DNA of 64,000 bases, taken from positions 1 through 64,000 of the forward strand of contig JAFNAS010000020.1 of the NCBI GenBank assembly GCA_017860295.1. Reading direction: 5' to 3'. Below, piece by piece: positions 34,661-44,903 of this stretch (positions are counted from its first letter, which is position 1; every line of letters begins with the position of its first letter). The notes under the pieces were generated by a model. It was not told the DNA's origin, did no database searches, and saw only the letters and a program-made list of their open reading frames with translations. A program made the position numbers and the translations under genes. Origin of the DNA: Bacteroidota bacterium (GTDB lineage Bacteria > Bacteroidota > Bacteroidia > Bacteroidales > Paludibacteraceae).

Positions 34661-36028
34661 ATGCAGAATCCTACTAATAAGGATAACTCTAATCATATCG
34701 ACCCGGCTACTCACGACAAAAAGCTTTTTATAGAAACCTATGGTTGTCAGATGAATGTGGCCGACAGCGAGGTTGTTGTCTCCATTCTTGAGATGGACGG
34801 CTATACGTTGACAGACAGAATAACAGAGGCTGATGCCATCATGGTAAACACCTGTTCGGTAAGAGATAATGCCGAACAGAGAATTTTCTCTCGCTTGGAT
34901 TATTTCAAATCGCTACGGAAGACAAGGCCGACCCTGATTGTAGGTATTATCGGCTGCATGGCCGAACGCGTTAAAGAAGATTTGCTTAACAATCACAATG
35001 TTGACGTAGTAGTAGGACCGGATGCTTATCTTGACATTCCCAACCTCATGGGAGCCGTTGAAAAGGGGGAAAAGGCCATTAATGTAGAACTGTCTACAAC
35101 AGAAACGTATAAAGATGTGCTGCCGGCTCGTATTGGCAATCCGATTTCCGGATTCATCTCCATCATGCGTGGTTGCAACAACTTTTGTTCGTATTGCATT
35201 GTTCCATACACACGGGGACGTGAACGCAGCCGCGATCCGGAAAGTATTCTGAATGAATTACGGGATTTACAAAACAAAGGATACAAAGAGGCAACATTGC
35301 TCGGTCAAAACGTAAATTCTTATCATTTTGAAAAAGAAGGGGAAATGGTCGATTTTCCCGCACTGCTCGAGATGGTAGCCAAAGAGGCTCCACAAATGCG
35401 GATACGCTTTACCACTTCACATCCGAAGGATATGAGTGATAAAACATTAGAAGTAATAGCTGCTCACAAAAACTTATGCAAAAACATTCATCTACCGGTG
35501 CAATCGGGGAGTAACGATGTTTTGAGCCGGATGAACCGGAAATATACTCGTGAGTGGTATCTCGACCGGATTGCGGTCATCAAACGTATTTTACCGGAAG
35601 CAAGCATTACTACGGATGTGTTCTGTGGATTTCCTTCGGAAACAGAACAAGATCATGAGCAGACACTTTCGCTAATGAAAGAAGTGGGCTTTGACTCTGC
35701 TTTCATGTTTAAATATTCCGAACGTCCAGGCACTTATGCGGCCAAACATCTACCCGATGATATTACGGAAGAGGTGAAAGTAGAACGTTTGCAGCAAATC
35801 ATCGATTTACAAAACAGGCTTTCGGCCGAGGCCAACAAAAAAGCGATCGGAAAAACATTCGATGTATTGATTGAGGGCTATTCCAAACGGTCGCACGAAC
35901 ATTTTTTTGGCAGAACATCTCAAAACAAGGTTGTTGTGTTTCCCAAAGGCGGACATCGTATCGGTGAATTTGTAGACGTGAGAATCATCGATTCTTCATC
36001 GGCAACATTACAAGGAGAATTAATTTGA
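34661..36028 (+). CDS. miaB: tRNA-2-methylthio-N6-isopentenyladenosine-37 synthase
   Basis: A 455-residue radical SAM methylthiotransferase modifying A37 of tRNAs that read UNN codons. The N-terminal cluster cysteines are C29 (YGCQMN), C65 (NTCSVRDN) and C99 (IIGCMAER). The radical SAM cluster is C172-x3-C176-x2-C179 in RGCNNFCSYC. A TRAM RNA-binding domain occupies the last ~65 residues (IGKTFDVLIEGYSKRS). The start at 34661 is set by the promoter box and by normal family length. The yfhO gene follows 54 bases later. Confidence 0.97.
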   Translation: MQNPTNKDNSNHIDPATHDKKLFIETYGCQMNVADSEVVVSILEMDGYTLTDRITEADAIMVNTCSVRDNAEQRIFSRLDYFKSLRKTRPTLIVGIIGCMAERVKEDLLNNHNVDVVVGPDAYLDIPNLMGAVEKGEKAINVELSTTETYKDVLPARIGNPISGFISIMRGCNNFCSYCIVPYTRGRERSRDPESILNELRDLQNKGYKEATLLGQNVNSYHFEKEGEMVDFPALLEMVAKEAPQMRIRFTTSHPKDMSDKTLEVIAAHKNLCKNIHLPVQSGSNDVLSRMNRKYTREWYLDRIAVIKRILPEASITTDVFCGFPSETEQDHEQTLSLMKEVGFDSAFMFKYSERPGTYAAKHLPDDITEEVKVERLQQIIDLQNRLSAEANKKAIGKTFDVLIEGYSKRSHEHFFGRTSQNKVVVFPKGGHRIGEFVDVRIIDSSSATLQGELI

Positions 36029-36082
36029 TTGATAAAGTACGACGCAAAAACATATAGTTTCAACATATAACTTTAATACGTT

Positions 36083-38569
36083 ATGAACAAACAACTTTGG
36101 TCGAAAGTTTGGCCGCACATGGCTGCTATTCTGTTTTTTATTGTAATTTCGTATGTCTATTTCAGTCCGGTTCTCGACGACAAAGTGGTGGTTGGTCACG
36201 ACAACCAGACATGGGCAGGGATGTCTAAAGAGACAAATGATTTCAACAGTTCGCACAACGCTCCTACATTGTGGACCAACAGTATGTTCGGAGGAATGCC
36301 AACCTACCAAATTGCTATGGCGCCTCCTGCCACAGCCGTAAGCTTTATCTATTCCTTCTTTACCAACTTTCCGCGACCGGTATTCTATTTGATTCTTTAC
36401 CTGATAGGATTTTATATTCTATTGCTTTCGCTACGGGTAAATCCGTGGTTAAGTGCGGTGGGAGCTATCGGATTTGCTTTTGCATCCTACAATTTTATCA
36501 TTATAGCCGCCGGACACAGCAGCAAGGCTATTACGCTGGCTTATATGGCGCCGGTGATTGGCAGCGTTGTGATGTCGTACCGGAGCAAACGCTGGCTGGG
36601 GGTGATCCTGACTGCTATTTTTCTGGCACTCGGCATCAAATCGGGGCACATTCAGATTGTGTATTACGTAATGATGCTTTTGGGTATTTTCATCGTTTCG
36701 GAACTCGTATATGCCATTCTTGAGAAACAGATCAAATCGTTTCTGGTCACTTCGGCCGGACTGCTCGGCGCCACGATTATTGCTATGGGCATCAATGCTA
36801 CTACCCTGATAACCACCTATGAATATGGCAAATATTCTATGCGGGGACAAAGTTCGGATACAGCTCATAGCTCACAAAAATCGAATGGAGGTCTTGAAAA
36901 AGACTATATTACGCAATGGAGTTATGGAATTGGCGAGACCTTTACGCTGTTAATGCCTGATTTTTATGGAGGATCAAGCATGGAAACTCTGGATGAAAAC
37001 TCAGCAACTGGGCAACGATTGTCAGCGCTGGGAGCCAATGCCACTCAAATAATGAGTACTCAAAAGTGGCCGCTATATTGGGGAAGCCAACCAAGCACAT
37101 CCGGTCCGGTTTATATTGGAGCTATCATTTGTTTCTTGTTTGTTTTAGGTTTATTTCTGGTTGATGGAAAATATAAGTGGTGGCTATTGGCAGCAACCGT
37201 ATTGTCCGTTATGCTGGCTTGGGGCAAAAACTTTGGATTACTTACCAACAGTTTTATCGATTATGTCCCGTATTACAATAAGTTCCGTACGGTAGCGATG
37301 ATACTGATTATTGCCGGATACACGATGCCGATCATGGCAATATTGGCATTGCAGGCTTTGATCAAAAACAATATCGATAAGCAAAAACTGACAAAAAGTT
37401 TATACTGGTCGGCTGGTATTACCGGAGGCCTTTGTCTTCTGTTCTGGTTGATTCCTTCGCTGGCAGGCAATTTTGTTTCTCCGGAAGATGCTCAGTTTTC
37501 GGGCGATTATGCATTTCTGAAAACCACTTTGCCCCTCGACCGTCAGGCAATACTGAAAGCAGATGCGCTTCGTTCGCTAATCTTCATCTTGTTGTCGGCC
37601 GGAGCAATCTGGATCTACACCAAACAAAAACTAAAAGCCGCGCACCTGTATCTGATTTTTGCCGTACTTTTTATCTCCGATATGTATCCGGTCGCCAAAC
37701 GTTATTTGAACGACGACAATTTCGTATCGAAACAGGCGACGGCTGCCACCAAACCGACGCAGGCAGACAAATTCATACTTCAGGACAAATCGGATTATCG
37801 CGTGCTCAATTTGGCGGTAAGTCCATTCAATGATGCGTCTACTTCCTATTTCCATAAAAGCATTGGAGGTTATCATGGTGCCAAATTACGCTCCTATCAA
37901 GATTTGATTGATGTTCAACTTATTCCTGATATACAGGCAATTAGCAATATATTTCAACATGCCAAGACATTGACCGATGTTCAGGCTCCACTTGCAAAAT
38001 TGGGTGTATTGAACATGTTAAATATGAAATACTTGATTTACAATCCCGATGCCATGCCCATTCCAAATCCGTATGCAAATGGTACTCAGTGGTTTGTTCA
38101 CAAAGTAATTCCGGTTGCGAATAGCAGCGAGGCACTGCGTAAAATAGGACAGATTGATACCAAGCACGAATTTATTGTCGAAAATTCGGTACTGGCATCG
38201 CTTCCTGCATCTTTTGGAAAAGATACGACAGCAACCATCTCGCTGAAGAAATATGAACCAAATCATCTGATTTATGCCTACAAATCGGCCAGCGATCAGG
38301 TTGCCGTTTTCTCGGAAATTTACTACGACAAGGGCTGGAGTGCCTATGTCAATGGAGTGAAAGCACCTTATTTCAAGACCAATTACCTCCTCAGAGGAAT
38401 TGCGCTGAAACCAGGGCAATACGATATTGAGTTCAAATTTGAACCGGCCTCCTACTCAACAGGGAATGCCATTTCGTATGCTTCTTCTATCCTCTTGATT
38501 CTGATTGTTCTTGGAGGAGGGTTCGTCGCATGGAAAAAGAGAACAAGTGTAGAGCCAAAAGAGAACTAA
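36083..38569 (+). CDS. YfhO-family multi-spanning membrane protein
   Basis: An 828-residue inner-membrane protein of the YfhO (DUF) family, which has a GT-C glycosyltransferase-like layout: about 13 hydrophobic segments and a large extracytoplasmic C-terminal domain between the last two. Landmarks are the first helix at ~10-30, the GHDNQTWAGMSKETNDFN loop (acidic residues where GT-C enzymes keep catalytic Asp), the last helix near the C-terminus, and a basic WKKRTSVEPKEN tail. Bacillus YfhO takes part in lipoteichoic acid glycosylation; a comparable role here is only inference. Confidence 0.9.
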   Translation: MNKQLWSKVWPHMAAILFFIVISYVYFSPVLDDKVVVGHDNQTWAGMSKETNDFNSSHNAPTLWTNSMFGGMPTYQIAMAPPATAVSFIYSFFTNFPRPVFYLILYLIGFYILLLSLRVNPWLSAVGAIGFAFASYNFIIIAAGHSSKAITLAYMAPVIGSVVMSYRSKRWLGVILTAIFLALGIKSGHIQIVYYVMMLLGIFIVSELVYAILEKQIKSFLVTSAGLLGATIIAMGINATTLITTYEYGKYSMRGQSSDTAHSSQKSNGGLEKDYITQWSYGIGETFTLLMPDFYGGSSMETLDENSATGQRLSALGANATQIMSTQKWPLYWGSQPSTSGPVYIGAIICFLFVLGLFLVDGKYKWWLLAATVLSVMLAWGKNFGLLTNSFIDYVPYYNKFRTVAMILIIAGYTMPIMAILALQALIKNNIDKQKLTKSLYWSAGITGGLCLLFWLIPSLAGNFVSPEDAQFSGDYAFLKTTLPLDRQAILKADALRSLIFILLSAGAIWIYTKQKLKAAHLYLIFAVLFISDMYPVAKRYLNDDNFVSKQATAATKPTQADKFILQDKSDYRVLNLAVSPFNDASTSYFHKSIGGYHGAKLRSYQDLIDVQLIPDIQAISNIFQHAKTLTDVQAPLAKLGVLNMLNMKYLIYNPDAMPIPNPYANGTQWFVHKVIPVANSSEALRKIGQIDTKHEFIVENSVLASLPASFGKDTTATISLKKYEPNHLIYAYKSASDQVAVFSEIYYDKGWSAYVNGVKAPYFKTNYLLRGIALKPGQYDIEFKFEPASYSTGNAISYASSILLILIVLGGGFVAWKKRTSVEPKEN

Positions 38570-38649
38570 AAATCGGGGTGTTTTCGGATATAAATCCATT
38601 CCGATCATAATTGTTTAATTTTTTGTTCGCCTGTAAGAACAGAAAGCGT

Positions 38650-38657
38650 TATCTTTG
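38650..38657 (+). promoter_or_regulatory. -7 box of the ftsX operon
   Basis: TATCTTTG, 54 bases before the ftsX ATG at 38711. A TTTG lies 24 bases upstream, wider than the usual spacer. Confidence 0.55.
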
Positions 38658-38710
38658 CATCACATTCCGGTTAATGGAATCGATTGTCAAGTTTAAACTA
38701 TAGAGATCAG

Positions 38711-39589
38711 ATGTCGAATTCAGCAAAATCAGGGAAAAAGAAGTTTTTTAATCTTCACTTTACCGTCACCGTCAGCATTGCCCTTGTGTTGTTCCTTATC
38801 GGATTTATAACACTGCTACTGATGGTTGGGAGAGATGTATCGAACTATGTCAAAGAAAATGTTAATATGTCGGTTGTGTTGGAAGATACCATATCGCCAA
38901 TCGACCATTTTGCTTTGGAAAAGGCAGTGAAAGCTATGCCGGCTACCAAGTCGTACGAATATATCAGTAAGGAGCAGGCGCTAAAAGACCATATCCGCGA
39001 TTTGGGTGAAGATCCGCAGGAGTTTCTCGGTTACAATCCATTGCTGGCCTCTTACGAAATCAAGCTGAAATCCGACTACGCGAATCCCGATTCCGCAGCC
39101 AAAATAGAGGCTCGCTTAAAACAATTTCTGGGAGTAAAACAGGTGATGTATCAGAAAGACATTGTTCATCTGGTAAATAACAACATCCAGAAAACCAGTT
39201 TTATCCTGCTGGGAGCCGCCATTATTTTGCTTTTTGTGTCTGTCGTTTTATTAAACAATACCATACGAATTAGCATCTATTCAAAACGATTCCTGATAAA
39301 CACCATGAGATTAGTGGGAGCCAAAGCGTGGTTCATCCGCCGTCCGTTTATCTGGAAAAGCCTGTTCAACGGGTTGACAGCCGCCGTGCTGGCTTTATTG
39401 ATGCTGGCCGTGGCAGTGTATTATTTGCAATATGAAATCGGGACGACATTCAATCTTTATCGGGTAGACGTTTTGCTAATTGTCGGCGGATTAGTTGTCT
39501 TATTTGCACTGATTATTACCTTTTTTGCCTCATTATTTGCAGTAAATCGCTATATCAGAATGTGCACCGATTCGTATTACTTTGTATAA
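38711..39589 (+). CDS. ftsX: Cell division ABC-transporter-like permease FtsX
   Basis: A 292-residue inner-membrane protein that, with FtsE, links the divisome to peptidoglycan hydrolases. There are four membrane helices: one near residues 20-45, then an extracellular loop with SYEYISKEQALKDHIRDLGE and a permease block (FILLGAAIILLFVSVVLLNN and two more). The FtsX signature IRISIYSKRFLINTMRLVGA is present. ftsE is not adjacent. It is first in the Bacteroidetes cluster ftsX-DUF3098-uppP-truB. The ATG at 38711 is chosen over an upstream TTG. Confidence 0.94.
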   Translation: MSNSAKSGKKKFFNLHFTVTVSIALVLFLIGFITLLLMVGRDVSNYVKENVNMSVVLEDTISPIDHFALEKAVKAMPATKSYEYISKEQALKDHIRDLGEDPQEFLGYNPLLASYEIKLKSDYANPDSAAKIEARLKQFLGVKQVMYQKDIVHLVNNNIQKTSFILLGAAIILLFVSVVLLNNTIRISIYSKRFLINTMRLVGAKAWFIRRPFIWKSLFNGLTAAVLALLMLAVAVYYLQYEIGTTFNLYRVDVLLIVGGLVVLFALIITFFASLFAVNRYIRMCTDSYYFV

Positions 39590-39604
39590 CCGAACTTATA
39601 AAAT

Positions 39605-39880
39605 ATGACTTTTATGAAAAAGAAAGCAACTTCGGAAGTAAAACCCAATTCGCAGGAACAAAAGAGTTTTGCACTTGGCAAAACCAATTGGCTGTTAATC
39701 ATCGCTTCATTAGTGTGCATCGTGGTTGGTTTTTTACTGATGACAGGAAGCTCTTCGGGAGAACAATTCAATCCAGATATATTCAGTGTGCGCCGGCTTC
39801 ATGTTGGTCCGATGATCGCACTTTTCGGCTTTTTGTTTATGATTGTGGCTATTATGTGGCCAAACAAAAAGGGAGAGTGA
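39605..39880 (+). CDS. DUF3098 small membrane protein
   Basis: A 91-residue protein with two membrane segments (WLLIIASLVCIVVGFLLM and MIALFGFLFMIVAIMW) around a short loop ending FSVRRLHVGPMIA. It matches DUF3098, found between ftsX and uppP throughout Bacteroidetes. A second ATG three codons in is possible. The function is unknown; the constant position suggests a link to envelope growth. uppP starts three bases after its stop. Confidence 0.9.
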   Translation: MTFMKKKATSEVKPNSQEQKSFALGKTNWLLIIASLVCIVVGFLLMTGSSSGEQFNPDIFSVRRLHVGPMIALFGFLFMIVAIMWPNKKGE

Positions 39881-39883
39881 CGG

Positions 39884-40678
39884 ATGAATTTATTGCATGC
39901 GATTGTACTTGCCATTGTTGAAGGGTTGACCGAATTTCTTCCCGTATCGTCGACCGGACACATGGCTTTGGTCTCTGCCTTTTTCGGCATTGAAAAGAGT
40001 GATTTTACCAAATTATTTATCGAGAATATCCAGTTTGGCACTATTCTTTCGGTGATTGTTCTTTACTGGCGTAAGTTTTTCGATTTCAAAAGACTGCAGT
40101 TTTATGCCAAATTGATTGTGGCTTTTATCCCTGCTGCAATTTTTGGCGTTTTGCTAAAAAAACATATTGATGCGCTGATCGGCACTCCGTTGTTTATTGC
40201 CATCGTCATGTTTCTGGGGGGTATTGTTTTATTGTTTGTCGACAACTGGTTTCGTAACCCTCAGATTGAATCGGAAGAAAAGGTAACCTATAAAAAAGCC
40301 TTTTCCATCGGACTGTTTCAGGTGTTGGCCGTCGTCCTTCCGGGTTTAAGCCGCAGTGCAGCAACCATTATCGGTGGTATGCAACAAAAGCTGACCCGTA
40401 CGGCAGCTGCCGAGTTTTCGTTTTTCCTGGCGGTGCCCACTCTGGCTGGTGCCTTTGCAAAAAGCCTCTGGGATGCCTACAAAGAGACACCCGAAATTCT
40501 CACATCGCACAATATAAGCATATTGGCATTGGGAAATTTTATTGGTTTTATTGTGGCCATTATTGCTATCAAAGCATTTATTTCATTCCTGACCAAGCAC
40601 GGTTTCCGTCTCTTCGGATATTACCGTATAGTTGTCGGTTTTATAATCATAGCCTGTTTGTTGTGGGGTAAATTCTAA
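39884..40678 (+). CDS. uppP: Undecaprenyl-diphosphate phosphatase
   Basis: A 264-residue integral membrane enzyme that dephosphorylates undecaprenyl diphosphate to recycle the lipid carrier for peptidoglycan and glycan export; members give bacitracin tolerance. The two signature motifs are EGLTEFLPVSSTGHM (about 11-25) and LPGLSRSAATIIGG (about 149-162). About eight hydrophobic segments are seen. It sits three bases after the DUF3098 gene and 125 before truB. Confidence 0.97.
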   Translation: MNLLHAIVLAIVEGLTEFLPVSSTGHMALVSAFFGIEKSDFTKLFIENIQFGTILSVIVLYWRKFFDFKRLQFYAKLIVAFIPAAIFGVLLKKHIDALIGTPLFIAIVMFLGGIVLLFVDNWFRNPQIESEEKVTYKKAFSIGLFQVLAVVLPGLSRSAATIIGGMQQKLTRTAAAEFSFFLAVPTLAGAFAKSLWDAYKETPEILTSHNISILALGNFIGFIVAIIAIKAFISFLTKHGFRLFGYYRIVVGFIIIACLLWGKF

Positions 40679-40803
40679 CCCTCCGGTTTTTCCGCCCAGT
40701 GATTGGGAGAAACAATCAATTGACAGCACACAGCTCACAAGAATGATCCGGTACGTCGGTTCGGTACGCGAACAGACGGTGGATTAATTCATTTATCACT
40801 AAT

Positions 40804-41505
40804 ATGGATTTTTTAGAAGGCGAAGTTCTTTATTTTAACAAACCTCTTCACTGGACCTCTTTTAGTCTGGTAAACAAAGTCAGATGGCTGATTAGCCGAC
40901 ATCTGAAGGTGAAAAAGATCAAGGTGGGTCATGCCGGCACACTCGATCCGCTTGCTTCGGGTGTTATGATTGTTTGTACTGGCAAAGCCACCAAACGAAT
41001 CGACTCGTTCCAGTATCAGACCAAAGAGTATATTGCCACTCTTGAACTGGGTGCCACCACTCCGTCGTTCGACCTTGAAAAAGAGGTGGATGCCCGATAC
41101 CCTATTGAACACATTACCCGCGAAATGGTCGACGAACGATTGAAACAGTTTGTCGGAACCATTCAACAAGTTCCTCCCGTTTTTTCTGCCGTCAAAGTAG
41201 AAGGAAAACGAGCATATAATTATGCCCGCGAAGGAGAAGCTGTCGAGCTGAAAGCCAAAACATTAGTTATCGATGAACTGGAGATTCTCGAATTTACGCC
41301 GCCTCTGCTTAAAATTCGGGTGGTGTGCAGCAAGGGAACTTATATCAGAGCATTGGCTCGCGATATCGGCCTCGCTCTTGGCAGCGGTGCACATCTGACA
41401 GGGCTGGTTCGTACCCGAATCGGAGAGTGTACCCTGGATCGATGCATTACCGTAGAGAAATTTCAGGAACAACTTAATAGTTTATCCTCAAAATCCCCAA
41501 ATTAA
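40804..41505 (+). CDS. truB: tRNA pseudouridine-55 synthase
   Basis: A 233-residue enzyme forming pseudouridine 55 in the tRNA T loop. The catalytic Asp is D48 in VGHAGTLDPLASG. KEYIATLELGATTPSFDLEK and the GTYIRALARDIGLALGSGAHL motif follow. The C-terminal PUA extension of the E. coli protein is absent, as in many Bacteroidetes forms. Last gene of the ftsX cluster. Confidence 0.96.
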   Translation: MDFLEGEVLYFNKPLHWTSFSLVNKVRWLISRHLKVKKIKVGHAGTLDPLASGVMIVCTGKATKRIDSFQYQTKEYIATLELGATTPSFDLEKEVDARYPIEHITREMVDERLKQFVGTIQQVPPVFSAVKVEGKRAYNYAREGEAVELKAKTLVIDELEILEFTPPLLKIRVVCSKGTYIRALARDIGLALGSGAHLTGLVRTRIGECTLDRCITVEKFQEQLNSLSSKSPN

Positions 41506-41576
41506 ATTCAACAACCATTTTATTACAATATCAATACCACTTTCTTTTTGATTACAGATAATTAACCATTATACTC

Positions 41577-41608
41577 TTGACTTTGCCTAGTTGAAGGTTG
41601 TATTTTTG
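41577..41608 (+). promoter_or_regulatory. Promoter of queA
   Basis: TTG (41577-41579), 21 bases, TATTTTTG (41601-41608), about 105 bases before the queA ATG. Confidence 0.6.
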
Positions 41609-41714
41609 CAAACACTTTACTAAATAGCTATTTTCCTTTTTAAAAAGGTGGAAGCCCTGATGTATATTGTTGATGATAATCGTGAGATTTTTTTCCATCT
41701 AACTAACTCTTTAT

Positions 41715-42764
41715 ATGAAACTTTCGCAATTCAAGTACAAACTTCCCGATGAGTTAATTGCCCTTTATCCTACAAAACACCGAGATGAATCCCGCTTGTT
41801 AGTACTACACCGCAAAACCGGAGAAATTGAGCATCGCACGTTCAATGATATTCTTGAATACTATAACGATCAGGATGTGTTTGTGTTTAACGACACAAGG
41901 GTTTTTCCTGCCCGTCTGTATGGCACAAAAGACAATTCGGAAGCAAAAATTGAAGTGTTTTTATTGCGAGAGTTGAACCATGACCTTCGTATGTGGGACG
42001 TGTTGGTTGACCCTGCCCGCAAAATCCGTGTGGGCAACAAACTCTATTTCGGAGAAAACAATTTACTTGTTGCTGAGGTTATCGACAACACAACATCGCG
42101 CGGACGTACCGTTCGGTTTCTGTATGACGGAAGCTATGAAGAGTTTCGCAAAACATTATATGAACTGGGAGAAACACCACTTCCCCGGTTTATCAAACGT
42201 GACGTGGAACCCGAAGACGAAACCCGTTATCAAACCATCTTCGCCAAAAACGAGGGCGCCGTTGTAGCGCCGACAGCCGGGCTGCATTTTAGCCGCGAGT
42301 TGCTGAAACGTCTGGAAATTTTGGGTGTCGATTTTTCATATATCACACTACATGCCGGATTGTGTAACTACCGTGAAATCGATGTGGAAGATCTGACCAA
42401 ACACAAAGTGGATTCGGAACAGATGCTTGTAACGAACGATGCGGTAAACAGTATCAACCATGCGAAAGAAACCGGTCGTAAAATTTGTGCCGTAGGAACT
42501 ACCGTAATGAGGGCGCTCGAAACGTGTGCCTGTACAAATGGTACGATAAAACCGTATGAAGGATGGACAAGTAAATTTATCTTTCCACCGTACGATTTCG
42601 GAGTAGCCGACAGTTTGATTGCCAATTTCCACTTACCTTATTCACCCTTACTGATGCTTACCTGTGCATTCGGAGGTTATGATCTGGTAATGGATGCATA
42701 CCAAAAGGCTGTTCAGGAGGGTTATCGCTTTGGTATCTACGGTGATGCCATGCTGATAATCTAA
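41715..42764 (+). CDS. queA: S-adenosylmethionine:tRNA ribosyltransferase-isomerase
   Basis: A 349-residue enzyme that transfers a ribosyl group from SAM to preQ1-34 in tRNA, making epoxyqueuosine. It starts [20 protein letters not shown]. The family blocks [41 protein letters not shown] and [14 protein letters not shown] are all present. It is a single gene with its own promoter and a strong terminator. Confidence 0.97.
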   Translation: MKLSQFKYKLPDELIALYPTKHRDESRLLVLHRKTGEIEHRTFNDILEYYNDQDVFVFNDTRVFPARLYGTKDNSEAKIEVFLLRELNHDLRMWDVLVDPARKIRVGNKLYFGENNLLVAEVIDNTTSRGRTVRFLYDGSYEEFRKTLYELGETPLPRFIKRDVEPEDETRYQTIFAKNEGAVVAPTAGLHFSRELLKRLEILGVDFSYITLHAGLCNYREIDVEDLTKHKVDSEQMLVTNDAVNSINHAKETGRKICAVGTTVMRALETCACTNGTIKPYEGWTSKFIFPPYDFGVADSLIANFHLPYSPLLMLTCAFGGYDLVMDAYQKAVQEGYRFGIYGDAMLII

Positions 42765-42785
42765 CCCGCGTCAGATAAAAAGAAT

Positions 42786-42840
42786 AAAAAGCAAAGAATA
42801 AAGACCTCAATCTACTCAAGTCTTTGTTCTTTGCTTTTTT
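42786..42840 (+). terminator. Terminator of queA
   Basis: A 20-bp stem of AAAAAGCAAAGAA/TTCTTTGCTTTTT type, extended by AAAGAC/GTCTTT with one wobble, over a 14-base loop and ending in T6. It overlaps a TATATTTG box at 42840-42847 that may start the next gene. Confidence 0.85.
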
Positions 42841-42868
42841 ATATTTGTGCTAAAAACAATTTTTCTTT

Positions 42869-44758
42869 ATGATCGATTATACTGCATGGTTGCCAACCAC
42901 AAAAAAAGAGGTTGAAATGCGAGGCTGGAACGAGTTGGATGTAATACTCTTCTCGGGCGATGCCTACGTAGATCATCCGGCTTTTGGTGCGGCTGTAATT
43001 GGCAGGGTGCTGGAGGCCAAAGGGCTAAAGGTTGCCATCGTGCCGCAACCGAACTGGCGGGATGATCTTCGCGATTTCAAAAAGCTGGGTAAACCCCGCC
43101 TATTCTTCGGCATATCGGCCGGGTGTATGGATTCGATGGTGAATCATTATACTGCCAACAAACGACTCCGGTCGAACGACGCGTATACTCCCGGAGGTGT
43201 TGCGGGCTTCCGTCCCGACTATGCCACCATCGTTTACTCTACGATCCTCAAACAGTTGTTTCCTGAAACACCGGTAGTGATCGGGGGAATCGAAGCTTCC
43301 ATGCGGCGCTTTTCGCACTACGATTACTGGTCGGACAGCTACAAGCGGAGTATTTTACTCGATAGCAAAGCCGATATACTCGTCTATGGAATGGGAGAAA
43401 AATCGATACGGGAGATAGCACAACGCCTCGAAAATAATGCCGATATTTCAACGATTCGCGATATTCCGCAAACGGCATTCGTTGCCAAAGGGAAAGAGGG
43501 GCTCGATGAACTTCCCGAGATGCCAACCATCGCTCTTTTGCCGCATGAGGCCTGTCTGAAAGACAAACAAAACTCGGCAAAGAACTTTAAAATAATAGAG
43601 GAGGAGTCGAATAAGATTATCGCCTCCCGGTTGACCCAAAAAGAGGGCAACCGCACAGTGGTGGTCAATCCGCCTTATGCCTCCTGGACCCAGAATGAGG
43701 TCGATTCGGCTTTTGAGTTGCCCTACACACGGCTTCCACATCCGAAATACAAGGACAAACCCATCCCGGCATTTGAGATGATCCGTTTTTCGGTTAATAC
43801 CCACCGCGGATGCTTTGGCGGATGTGCGTTTTGCACCATCTCCATGCATCAGGGCAAACAGGTGATTTCTAGGTCAGAAGAGTCGATTCTCAACGAAGTG
43901 AAGCTGATCGGCAAAATGCCCGACTTCAAAGGCTACCTGTCCGATTTGGGCGGGCCGTCGGCCAACATGTTCGGTCTGAAAGGAATTGATGAAGAGCAGT
44001 GCTTGAAGTGCAAGCGGCCCTCCTGCATCTATCCTGCCGTTTGCCGCAACCTGAACGTCGACCATTCGCGCATGTTGAAACTGTACAAAAAGGTTGATTC
44101 GCTGCCTTTCATCAAAAAGAGTTTTATCGGAAGCGGAGTCCGTTACGATCTGTTGCTGCACCGGACAGGCAATGGCGACACAGACAAATCACTTGTCGCC
44201 TATACCCGCGAACTGATTGCCCATCACGTTTCGGGCCGGTTGAAGGTGGCACCCGAACACACCTCGGACGCGGTATTGAAGTTTATGCGTAAACCGTCGT
44301 TCAACCTGTTCAAGGAATTTTACCGACAGTTTGAAAAGATAAACCGGGAGGAAGGGTTGAACCAACAGTTAATTCCCTATTTTATTTCGAGCCATCCCGG
44401 TTGCTCTACCGAAAGCATGGCGGAACTGGCCATTGAAACGAAGTCGTTGAACTTCAAATTGGAACAGGTCCAGGATTTTACCCCGACGCCCATGACGTTG
44501 GCTACCGAAATTTACTATACCGGTATTAATCCGCACACCGGAGAGACTGTATTTACTCCTAAATCGGCAGACGAAAAGAAAGCGCAACAGCAATTCTTTT
44601 TCTGGTACAAACCTGAATTTCGGCAAACTATACTGAAAGAGTTAAGGGCGCTAAACCGACCGGATTTGATAGATAAACTGTTGGGACACAAGGATGCATT
44701 TCCCAGTAAACATTTCGGGAGTCGTACCGAAAAAACACCGGGCAAGCGGAAACGTTAA
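42869..44758 (+). CDS. YgiQ-family radical SAM protein
   Basis: A 629-residue radical SAM protein of the YgiQ family, of unknown reaction. The N-terminal B12-binding-like region (VILFSGDAYVDHPAFGAAVI) precedes the cluster motif C315-x3-C319-x2-C322 in RGCFGGCAFC. DLGGPSANMFG and a second Cys set (QCLKCKRPSCIYPAVC) follow. The C-terminus is basic (KTPGKRKR). Length is usual for the family. It is a single gene. Confidence 0.94.
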   Translation: MIDYTAWLPTTKKEVEMRGWNELDVILFSGDAYVDHPAFGAAVIGRVLEAKGLKVAIVPQPNWRDDLRDFKKLGKPRLFFGISAGCMDSMVNHYTANKRLRSNDAYTPGGVAGFRPDYATIVYSTILKQLFPETPVVIGGIEASMRRFSHYDYWSDSYKRSILLDSKADILVYGMGEKSIREIAQRLENNADISTIRDIPQTAFVAKGKEGLDELPEMPTIALLPHEACLKDKQNSAKNFKIIEEESNKIIASRLTQKEGNRTVVVNPPYASWTQNEVDSAFELPYTRLPHPKYKDKPIPAFEMIRFSVNTHRGCFGGCAFCTISMHQGKQVISRSEESILNEVKLIGKMPDFKGYLSDLGGPSANMFGLKGIDEEQCLKCKRPSCIYPAVCRNLNVDHSRMLKLYKKVDSLPFIKKSFIGSGVRYDLLLHRTGNGDTDKSLVAYTRELIAHHVSGRLKVAPEHTSDAVLKFMRKPSFNLFKEFYRQFEKINREEGLNQQLIPYFISSHPGCSTESMAELAIETKSLNFKLEQVQDFTPTPMTLATEIYYTGINPHTGETVFTPKSADEKKAQQQFFFWYKPEFRQTILKELRALNRPDLIDKLLGHKDAFPSKHFGSRTEKTPGKRKR

Positions 44759-44817
44759 TAAGGCATTTCGGTTTAAAGTTTTTCACCGGGCATTGATACG
44801 ATTTGCTTGAAAAAGCG

Positions 44818-44825
44818 TATCTTTG
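44818..44825 (+). promoter_or_regulatory. -7 box of the thioesterase-ilvC pair
   Basis: TATCTTTG, about 80 bases before the thioesterase ATG. No attenuator-like leader peptide was found between them. Confidence 0.55.
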
Positions 44826-44903
44826 CACGAAATTTTGCTTTCAATTTACAACAAAGCCCATTTTCAATTCTTCATTTTGTAAGAAAAATCGGAATTAATT
44901 GAT